From Corbicula japonica (Eukaryota; Mollusca; Bivalvia; Venerida; Cyrenidae), in assembly GCA_038501625.1 (NCBI GenBank), contig JAZAYU010000053.1:1350501-1414500 (forward strand): DNA of 64,000 nucleotides, given 5' to 3'. The translations under genes were made by a program, and so were the position numbers. Below the pieces are notes generated by a model. That model worked only from the letters and a program-made list of their open reading frames with translations. It was not told where the DNA came from and did not search any database. This document shows positions 29,646 to 41,600 of this stretch, in pieces. Each line of letters starts with the position of its first letter. Position 1 is the stretch's first letter.

Positions 29646-32600
29646 TTTGTATGTGTATTTGTATTTTTTTCAGTTTTCTGTTTAAACTGCAAACGTACTG
29701 TAAAAACTGTTAGATTTTACTTTTTGTATCCGCATTGACAGGTCTATTTCAACTCTTTTTTTCAAAATATTTCGGCCATTGGCTTTCTTCAGTTTATAAT
29801 GTCATTACAAGTCAACGTTCTCTGTCTTAATATAAAAAATCCGATTTTAATTATACTTCGTAACTTTCTGCCTGACCTGTCGGAGCCCAATTTTGTAAAG
29901 TAAAATATTTTGGCCACCCAAAATTCTCTATTTGTTTTTGCATGCAAAAATTTACATGCGTTAACATAAAGCCTCATCCACTCCGATGTAATATGCTGTA
30001 CGAGCTGTCTACTAGCTTTTTTAAAAGCTATTCTAAATCTGTGGTAATCATACTGATCATATATACAAGACCTCCAGAGATGATTATTGTCTGGCCTCAT
30101 GCACTAAGATGGCACTATCACATTATCTGATTCTGGCTTCTCTGCAGACAGTTCACTAACAGAAGATACAGCTTCTTAATGCCTTCACCTTTATATCTCA
30201 GATGACAAATTTTGTCTCATCTTACATCAAAACAGAACAATTACAACAAGAATAATCGCTTTAAAAAAAATACTTTTGCAAAGTTTAAAAACAGTTATCT
30301 GTAAAAAACTAAAAACCTATAATACATACAGACAGCAAAGATGAGCAGGAAGATCTGTGGGTATACTGTTCACTCTTGTGATAGAGATGGATATATGGCA
30401 GAAAGAGTTAAGTGAAGCTGACAAGTATAAGTATAAGCAACATTTAGTATAAATACGGTCAAACCTGTCTTAAGCAGCCACCCAAGGGGGTGACAAAAAG
30501 TAGCTGACATTGACCTTGAGCTGGCCATGTTGGAACATGGATTATGCACATTGTCTTAATGGGCTGAACATTTGACTAAAGTTTCACGAAATTCCTTCTA
30601 GGGGTTCAGTAGTTATGGACCGGACACAAAATACATGGTTCAAATCTTCAATGAACTTGACCTTGAGCCAGCATGGTTGAAACATGGATTCTGCATATCA
30701 TCTTGATAGGCTGAACATTTGATCAAAGTTTCAAGATATTCATTCCAGGGGTTCAAAAGATATAAACCGGACACAAAATACATGGTTCAAATCTTCAAAC
30801 AACACTGGTGGCCTTGACCTTAAACGGGCTAGGTTGGAACATGGGTACTGCACATCGTCTTCATTGGCTGAACATTTGACGTAAGTTTCATGAAATTACT
30901 ACTAGAGGTTCAGTAGTAACTGTATGGACCAAACGAAATTTGCACAAATGGAAGGACAAAATACATAGTTTAAATCTTCAATGACCTTGACATAGCCATG
31001 TTGAAACATGGGTTCTGCACATCGTCTTATTAGGCTGAACATTTGGTCAAACTTTCATGATATTCATTCCAGGAGTTCAAAAGATACATGGTTCAAATGT
31101 TCAAACGCCACAGGAGGCCTTGATTTTGAGCCGGCCTAGTTGGAACATGGGTTCTGCTTAATGCTTGATGGGCTGAACATTTCACTAAAGTTTCATGATA
31201 TTTATTTCAGGGGTTCAGAAGATATGAACCTGACACGAAATACATGGTTTAAATCTTCAAACACCACTGGTGACCTTGACCTTAAACAAGCCACTTAGGA
31301 ACATGGGTTCTGCGCATTGTCTTGATGGGTACCCGTAGAACATTTGACTTAGGGGCTTACCACACTCCTCCCAATCCTGTAAATCGATAAAAAGAAAAAT
31401 TATCAAAATCTCAATCGGCAAAATGCCGTTAAATGAAACTTTGCACAAATGTTTGTTATTAATGTATCATTATTTTGCAGATGGTAAGACACGTAAGAAC
31501 AGTAAAGAAAAATAGCGAGATCTAAAAATTCCCTCAACTTCTATTTACATAAATTCACAAAAAGTAAAAAACACGGAACATCATTTTAAATGCTCACATG
31601 AGTTTATGATACTGACAACAATTTATTGTGTGCTCATGATTTACATATGTAAACTTTACGAGATATGAGTAAAAGTGTGTTTGACCTTCAATTTCCTGGT
31701 CGCGTTAACGGATGACAAACACTGATTTCTCTTTTAGTAGTTGAAAGTTTTTTACAAAGTACACAACATTTTCTTGTCAGTAACATTCTATTCACGTGGG
31801 AATTTAAAACTATGTTTTGTATCGCTTAGTTTTTGTGAATTTATGTAAATAGAATTTTAAGGAATTTTAAGGTCTAGCTTGTTTTCTTTACTATTCTAAA
31901 GTGTCTTACTGTATGCACAATAAAGATACAATAGTAACATTCATTTGTGCAAAGTTTCATTGAACGGTATGTTGCCATTATTGAGATTTTGAAAATTTTA
32001 TTTTTATCGATGAACAGGATTGGGAGGAGTGTGGCAAGCCCTTAAGTTTCATGAAATTCCTTCTATGGGTTGAAAAGTTATGAACCGGACACGAAATGTG
32101 CATGCTCGGACAGAAGGACAGAAGGATGGATGGCTGGACAAAGATCATTCCTATAAAAATAAATAAGAACAGTAAAATATATTACAATATGATTACGGTG
32201 TTCCCACGGCCCCTTTATATATTATCTATTTGTAGTGCAAACAGTTGTTTGCCAGTATATAGAAATTTCTGAATAAAGGAAACAAATAAACTTCAAGTTT
32301 TTTTGGTTTACTAAATTCTGTTCTGGTCACAAATCAGTCAAAGATGTCATTTACTCCGGCTGTTACCCAAATTGATAATCAATATAAAATCAAGTCAGTT
32401 GATGAGAATGAAACATGTCAGATGGCTGGCACAAATAACAAACTTGTGTTCAGCATCTGTTCACTTCATGTCAATCATTGTGGGTGGCAGTATACAGGCA
32501 TACTTGAACCATCCATTTGGGGGGTGAAGGATGGTATGTATGTCTGTCTCTTGCATGGTTGGGTAGGCAATGCATCATATTTGTTTGGCTTTACATTTCA

Positions 32601-35600
32601 TTAAAGATTCTGAAGGAAATTCTGAAAGTTAGGAAAACAAGTGCCTGTTTGAACCCCCATTAAATCAGACAAGAAGAAACCTAAAAGGCTAAAAATGGCT
32701 TGTAAACTGCAGCAGACGTACAAAAATACTAGAAAAAGGTACATATTCATAGTTTCATAACCAGTGATGAGACATGAATCCTTTTTATGAGCCTTAGAGT
32801 AAAGTAAACAACAGGATATTCTCAATTCCAAAATAACGTCTTAATCCTGTTGTCTGGTGTTTTTCATATTTCAGTCAGGGGGTTGCCAATTATGGTAAAA
32901 GCATAGAGCAATTTGGGAAAAACATATTTTATAGGGATAAACTTTAAAAATAGCAAAAACCTTTTGAAACATTTTACACTGCAGACTCTTTATAACACGG
33001 TCCGTTTAAGATCACTGTCCCTTGTAACACAATGCACCATGGATCCTCTATTTTTTTAAGTGCATTTTTATCATGAAATGGCATAGAAATCGAAACTAGA
33101 AATCATAACTCTAACATGTATATAAATTACGCATACATTTTGTCCCTAAAACAACCATGTTTTAACACCTTTCACATTGACAGATATCAGCCAGAGGCAA
33201 ACTTGTGAATGCACACTCTCTGTTGATCACTGATCCAATACCAAATTCTTATTATCAGACAACGGTAATTTGGCAATGTTTACATTGGCGTGTTTACATT
33301 GACGTTACATAAAAACAATGAAATAATATTTTAATCGTTGTTACATATAAAGCGTAAAGCTCCCAATACATGTCCCATTAGCCGAGTGGTCTAAGACGCA
33401 GACGTGTAAACACTTTAGTATGCAATGGTAGAAACGCTGTTATAGGTTGTAGGTTCGAAACATGTTTTTTTGTTTACATTTTTAAAATATTTTTTACACA
33501 ATAATTATTTCCGTGATAAAATTAACTGAAGCAAAATACATATAATACTTTGAAATGACTGCAGTAAATCTTAAACAAAAGGGCAATGATGGCCCTTTAT
33601 CGCTCACCAGAGTACAACAAAGTTATTTTTAGTAACAGTGACCTAGACCCATATTCGAACTCATCCGAGAAATCATGTCATCACAGGTGAGCTAAAAAAA
33701 AGATAAATCTTATTATTACACCTCATGTGATTAGTTTACTATATAGTGTTATGTGACGTTACAGGGAGATAATCGCTACTGTCACATATGCGACAGCATC
33801 ATGTCACCCTCGCGTGGATGTAAAAATAAATATCTTGGAAATCCGATAACAAATTAACTTCTACGCATGCGTAATTGACCAAGGGAGATAAACGCATTTT
33901 GATCATTATTTGTAGCCGCTTATTGAGCATTATTGATTTTGGACTTCCGGCGCTTGATTTTGTTCCCAAACGAAATTTGGTCATAGTCAAGATCTCTAAA
34001 AAAAACAAATGTTCGGTGTTATAAAATAAATATCACATCCCATTGGGGGCAACAGTACGAAATGTTAACCCTTGAGAAGGTAATGTCAACCTCGGCTAGC
34101 GCCTCGGTTGACATTACTTCTCTCGGGTTAACATTTTGTACTGTTTCCCCCAATGGAATGTGATATTTATATAATGATATTTCCTTAAAAGCGGTATGTC
34201 AGTGTGAATCGAACCCGTGTCGAAAAAAGTTAGGCCTACGGAAGCCGGACGCATTAGCCACTGAGCTATCAGGGCGATGTGATATAAAAAGGCAAAATAG
34301 TACTTTTAATGTGTAAATTTGCATAAACCCATGTTTACATTCTGTAAATAATTGTAAACATCGCCAATTTAGCTTGGTCGACCTATAGTTGTCTCTTATT
34401 AATTATCAAATAATCCGTACAATTCAATAACAAACAAAAAGTTATCTCCCAATCATGTTTTAAAAACCGTCGTAGTTCACTGACGTACATTTTGCTTTGA
34501 TCCTGTTTATTTCCTTTGGAGGTATAATTTGCTGACAGGCAGTATGAAGGTAAACAGCGATAATATCTGTCAATTTAATGCAACTTCAAAGTCAATGTCA
34601 GCTGTATCAAGACTGTGTTGTTTTTTTTGGCTCACATATATTGAGATATGGCAAAGTAATAGCTAACATTAAGTTTTTGTGTCAAAATCCAAGTACAAAA
34701 AGGGCCATAACTCTATCAAATGTAACCTTGACCTAAATATTTTGGCATCATCAAGAGTGTGATGTCAAAAGCATTATAATTTGAAAGTTTGATGAAGAAA
34801 TATTCAGAAATGGCAAAGTAAAGCCAATGTTAAGTTTTCATGTCAAAATCCAAATTCAACTAGATGGGTGCTGCTCAGTTGAACACTTGTGTCGCCGTCT
34901 GGTACTATGTTGAAATAAAAATTAGAGTAAAAAAAGAACAAATAACTCCATCCTGACCAAAAGAACTTGTCATCACAAGCTTGTTGTCTTCAGCAATACA
35001 ATTTGAAAGTCTGATGAAGAAATATTATGAAACAGGCAAAGTTATAAGCAAAATAAAGTTTTTGTGTAAAAATTCAAGTATAACAAGGCAGTCTGAACGA
35101 CAGCAATCTCCCCCGCCGCAGATGTGAATGTGGGAAAGGTTAGGGATGTTTAAGAGCAAATTAAACAATTGCTCTGGGCAACGGGCAGACAGGTGGAAGC
35201 CAATTTAAGTGCAAGGGTATGTCGTGTTCAGGTAAGTTTCAGAGTATTGGCCTGTTCAAACACCAGAGGCGGCCTTGACGAGCCAGCCAGGTTGGAACAT
35301 GGGTTCATGAACTGAACATTTCACTTAAGTTTCATGATATTCATTCCAGGGGTTCAGAATATATGAACTGGACACGAAATGCATGGTTCAAATTTTCAAA
35401 CACCACTGGTGACATTGAGCCGGCCATGTTGGAACATGGGTTCTGCACGTCGTCTTGATGGTGAGAACATTTGACTAAGGTTTCATGAAATTTGTTCTAG
35501 GGGTTAAAAAGTTATAGACTGGACACAAAGCATGCAACTTGCTTTTCAAAAAACACCACTGCTGACCTTGACATTGAGGCGGCCATATTGGAACATGGGT

Positions 35601-38600
35601 TCTGAACATCTTCTTCATGGGGAGAATGTTTGACGTTTCACGAAATTCCTTTTATGGAAAGTTATGGACCGGACACGAAAAATGCTCAAACACCACAGGC
35701 GGCCTTGACCTTGAGCCAGTCAGGTTGGAACATGGGTTCAGCACATCATGTTCATGAACTGAACATTTCACTAAAGTTTCATGATATTCATTCCAGGGGT
35801 TCAGAGACCTCCAATTAACTTACCAGTTCGTGTACATACACTGTATACAGCTGAGACCTCTCTTAAATTTAGTCTTAACATTTTGAGAATGTGCCAAATT
35901 TGTTGTTGTTGTTGTTGTTTTACATACAAACAGTGAATAAAATATTTAGAAAAGCCTGATTTTCAAAGTGCTATAAAGTAAGAAAGTTTATTTGGTTAGT
36001 ATCCATAGAAAGTGACAAAATTTACCCTATAAAATCGTCCAGAGCAAAGTTCTCAATATTGCGTAACACAGATCTAAGCAGCAAAGTTCATTAGGTCATC
36101 GACCAGCAACTGGAGGAATAAACTCTGATAATGCATCCTAATAACATCTTAAGATTGAATCCAAATATAGCTGAAGACAGGTAGAAATATTTGAATTTTG
36201 ATACTTGAAGTTTTCACTCTGCTACTAAAATTTTTGTTTCAAATTTTATCACTGAACAACCAGTAAATGAATTGTTCAGGAAAAATTGAATTTTAAGATG
36301 GTATAAAGTTTGTGCCAAAATCTGGTTGATAACTGTGGAAAATCAAAGGTTATAAACAGAATTTAAAAGAAAAAAAAAATCCCCATGGCGGGGCCCCTGG
36401 GCAATTCAAGAACATGATTTTAATAATTTGAGTAGAGATCATCAATATCAATATTCATACCAAATTTGATGAAAATCAGACAAAAAATCTGACCTCGAAT
36501 GCGTTAACAAAATTTTTGCTTTAATCTGACCTAGTGACCTTGACATTGAGCCAGCCATGTTGGAACATGGGTTCTGCACGTCGTCTTGATGGGGAGAACA
36601 TTTGCCTAAAGTTTCATGAAATTTTTTCTAGGGGTTGAAAAGTTATGGACCGGACATGAAATGTGCACGCACGGAAGGACGGACGGACGGACGAAGACCA
36701 TTCCTTTATCCCCCAGCTGCTATGCGGCAGAGGATAAAAAAGGGGCATTAATCCCTCAAATGTGACCTTGACCAAAAGAGTTTTAGCATCATCACAAGCC
36801 TGTTGTCATAACTAATAAACTTTTAAAGTAAGATTAAGAAATATTGAGGAAAGTCAAAGTTATAGGCACATAAAGTTTTTGTGTAAAAATCCAAGTACAA
36901 AAAGGGTCATAACTCCATCACTTAAAGAATTTAGCATTATCACAAGTGTATTGTCATAAGAAATATAATTTAAAAGTTTGATGAAGAAATATTTAGAATT
37001 GGCAAAGTTATAGCCAACATTAAGTTTATGTGTAACAAGAGCTGTCAGAGGAGACAGCATGCTCGACTATTCGAATCATTTAAAACAAATGCAATTTGAA
37101 GATTAAAACAATAACAACTATGGCCATACATTCATGTGCAATCAGGAAAAATATTAACAAGTGAATGGTACGGGAGAAATTCTTTTCAAATAACAGAAAT
37201 AATTCCTAAATGTACCATCAATATTAAACTGAATAGGGGAATAACTATGAAATATTTCTGAATTTGTTAGAAAACTTGTTAGTAATTTTTTATTAGAGAC
37301 ATTTACTTTTAGTCAAATATCAATCACTTCAGTAATGTTACAGAAAAAGAACTGAAATGAAAATATAATGGTAGTTTGAAGTTGATACCTTAAGTATTTG
37401 CAAAGTTATCGATGAAGTGCACTTAAGTGAAAATATAAGTGAAACTAGAAATGTGTCCATAGGACACGGATGCCCCGCTATGCATCATTTTCAGACACTC
37501 AAGTGCAATGATGGGAATAATACGCGATACACTGCCCTTTCATGGTGAACATTTGTGTCAAGTTTTTTTGAAATCCCTCCATTTATAATGAAGTTACAGC
37601 CTGGACAAGAAAATTCTATTTTTAGTAACAGTGACCTTGACCTTGGACCTTCAGGCTTGAGTATTGTGCGGACACACTGCCTTTTCATGAACATTTGTGC
37701 AAAGTTATTTTGAAATCCCTCCATTTATAACAAAGTAACAGCCAGGACAAGATAATTCTATTTTTAGTAACAGTGACCTTGACCTTTGACCTACAGGCAT
37801 GGGCATGGTACGTGACACACCGCCCTGTCATGGTGAACATTTGTGTCAAGTTATTTTGAAATCCTTCCATTCATAACAAAGTTACAGCCTGGACAAGAAA
37901 ATTCTATTTTTAGTAACAGTGACCTTGACCTTGGATCTACAGGCATGGGTATTGTGCGGACACACCGCCTTGTCATGGTGAACATTTGTGCCAAGATATT
38001 TTGAAATCCCTCCATTCATAACAAAGTAACAGCCTAGACAAGAAATTTCTATTTTTAGTAACAGTTACCTTGACCATTGACCTACAGGCTTGGGCATGTA
38101 CGTGACACACCGTTTTGATATGGTGAACAATTATACCAAGTTATTTAAGAACCCAATAAGAAATAACAAAGTTACAGAGCGGACACGATTTTGCAAGAAA
38201 ATTCTATTTTTAGTAACAGTGACCTTGACCTTGGACCTACAGGCATGGGTATTGTACGCGACACACCGCCTTGTCATGGTGAACATTTGTGCCAAGTTAT
38301 TTTGAAATCCCTCCATTCATAACAAAGTTAAGGGCCGACTGTACATTTTGCTTAACACAAAATGTAAGCGAAAAAGGGGCATAATTTGAAAAATATTGGA
38401 AGAAGGGTTATGGGTCTTGTTGGTTATGATGTAGATTTTGATGGTGAAAATATATTTCAAGTTTCAAAGCAATATCTCAAGTAGTTTTAAAGTTAGGGGC
38501 AAAATGCATAGTTTGCTTGACACAAAATATAAGAAAAAAGGGGCATAACTTGAAATATATTGACAGCAGAGTTATGGGTCTTGTTGGTAATGATGTAGAA

Positions 38601-41600
38601 TTTGATGGTGAATATATATTCCAAGTTTCAAGTTGATATCTCAAGTAGTTTATAAGTTATGGACCAAAGTGCATATTTTTCTTAACGCAAAATTTAAGTG
38701 AAAAAGGGGCATAACTTGAAAAATATTTGTAGCAGAGTTATGGGTGTTGTTGGTAATGATGTAGTATTTGATGGTGAATATATATTCTAAGTTTCAAGTT
38801 GATATCATAAGTAGTTTTCAAGTAATGGACCAAAGTGCATTTTTGTTTAACAGACGCCGACGCCGATGCCGACGCCGACACCGGGGCGAGTAGGATAGCT
38901 CCCCTATTCTTCGAATAGTCGAGCTAAAAATCCAAAAAGTACAAAAAGGTGCACAACTCCATCAAATATGACCTAGACCAAAAAATGTGGCATCATCAAG
39001 AGCATATTGTTATAAGCAATTTAATTAGGATGTTTGATGAAGAAATATTAAGAAATGGCCAAGTTATCGCCAATGTCAAGTTTTGTGAAGGACTGAAGGC
39101 TGGATGGACAGACAGACAGACAGACAAAGATCCCTACGTATTCCCTTTTCTATGAAAGGGTGAAACAAACAAGGAGCACTTTTCCACGACGTAAGACAGT
39201 TACTTGTGTTAGACATTTAGAGATATATTTTAGCCTTATAATTTTTGAAGTTTTTTGCAGTTACTTCAAATATTTGTATATATTTTGCTTCAATTTATTT
39301 TATGGCAGAAATAATTATTGTGTAAAAAGTAAAAAAAAACAACATGTTTCTAACCTACAACCTATAACACCGTCATAACCATTGCATTTCAAAGTTACTG
39401 ACTGTGTCTTAGACCACTAGGCTAATGAGACAAGTGTTGGGAGCATTACACTTTTTATTAAACAACGATTAAAATCTGTATACATCTTTTACATGTGATG
39501 CCAATGTCAATACGGTAATGTAAACATTGCCAAATTATCTTTGTCAAATGATAGGCACTTGGAGAATGTTGTTTTTGTACAATTCCCCTATTGTTTAGTG
39601 AATAATATTCTAAGACATTGTTGTCCTTATTAAAGACTGTCATCTTGTGGCAGAAATTGTTGACAAAAGTGAAAGTATAGGAAGTTTGGACTCCCACAGA
39701 AAGTCTGTTTTCAAGGTAAGAAATTACTACTTATTTCACTTTTACTTTGTTTTTGCATTACATTGAACATCCATATGCTTGCAGATGATACAGTTGTTTA
39801 GGCAGTAGCAGATAGCTAAGCAGATTACTGCTCCGCAGATCTTTAGTAGAAATTTTACAAACCATTCAACAGACAAAAGTGTTATCACTTAAAAACTGGC
39901 TTCTTTTTAAGCTTTTGTGACAACTTCCCAACTCGAGGTTTTATATATGTTATACATGCCTGGATTTATTTAACCATGGTGGACAGATTTGGCGAGTATG
40001 GGATAGGTAGTGTAAGACATCGACCGGGCTTCTCAAACCAACCCAAATATTGTGGCTTTATTATATATACTGAAACATGTTCAGGGGTTTATCATTCAAA
40101 AGTCAATACCGTTTGAACTGAATTAAACCCGCAATATGCTGTGAACTGTCCTAAACAGAAGGAAGTCCTGATACAATAGGTCTTAACAAATTTAATTCAG
40201 ATAAATGAATTGCATTTTAAATTATAACAGAGAATTGAAATTATTCACAGAGAATTATAAAAGAAATAAACAGAATTATCTTATCAAATAGCAAAAATAG
40301 TTAGTAAAAGTATCTATATAATTATACTCGCCATAACAAAACATAGTGGCCAGAAAAACTAGGACTTGCTTCTTAGACAGTTCACCCATTACATGGATGT
40401 GAGTTCTCAAATTAAAAAAAACAACATCAAAACAGTGAAATGAAAGACTTCTGCAAACAGCAAGGATATCGAAACTACTAAAACAGGTCATGTATGAAAT
40501 AAGAAATGGAAGAGTCAAAGACTAAACCATTAGCAAATCTGGTTCAATTTTTCTTATAAGGTGTCAGTTTTTTTAAAGCACTGTCAGTGTTTTACCAGGC
40601 TTAACCATTCACTGATACAAAGTCTTGTAAATATCTAAAGTTACAGTCTACAGGGTGGCTAAACAACATGATTTTTAGAATGTCAAGCACAAACAAAATC
40701 ACTCGTTTAAGGTAGGTTTTTTGCATATTTCTCATAAATTTTGGGGCAGATTTTGATCAGAAAAAGAGCACCGCTATTGCCTAAACTACTTTACAAAAAG
40801 CCAAAAAATGTTTATAAGTCAGAAAACCAATTAAACATTTATGAAATCATGATTTCTCAAACCACTAAAGCTCTTTGATATCTTCTTAAGATCTGCAGTT
40901 TACCAGTTTCTAATTCGTGTACCTTAAGAGAGTATGAAAGTTTTTAAAACAAAGTTTAAAACTTTGTGTTCTAGTTAAAGCAGAATATTTTGAAGTTAAC
41001 TGAACAGAATGTTATCAAATTTTGATTAGTGTTGAATGTGAAACAGGTCATTTGCAAAAGTTTTGAAACACCTTGTATGTTTGAGATACTGCAATTTTCG
41101 TGATACATGTATTGCATTTTGAGTAATCACATCTTAATCACTTAAATATTTAAGGAAAACTGACATGACTGATGGCCGACTTTGAACTAAACTGTAATTT
41201 TGAGAGACCAGAATTGCACTGTATGAAGTATATTCCATCAATTACAAAAATTCAGCTCAAAGAATTAAAATGGGCAAATTTATTCCTGCCATTTGCCACT
41301 GGTGACAAGCCAAAAGATGATTGGTTGACTGACAGATCGGAAGGTATAGCTTATTGGATATTCTAAGTAAAGCATATCTGTTCTAATCAAAACAGGCAGC
41401 ACTGGTTAGTGGGCAATCTAGACTTGGATTTAAGTTTGTTAGCAGTTCTTCTACAAAATTAAGGTCCTAGTTTTCAGAGATCAAAGGATGCAGAGGTAAG
41501 TACCACCTTATGTAATAATTTCTGCAGTTAACAATTTCACAGTTCATGTAGCTAGTTTTCAACTACTGTTATATAAATAAAAAAGACCTATTTATGTGGA

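Noticed and set aside
32344..32604. 86-residue plus-strand frame
   Set aside because: Starts with a plausible ATG but has no recognisable motif and lies in unremarkable intron DNA.
33371..34275. Functional tRNA genes
   Set aside because: A and B boxes are present, but acceptor arms do not pair and one dispersed copy has a mutated B box; more likely tRNA-derived repeats.
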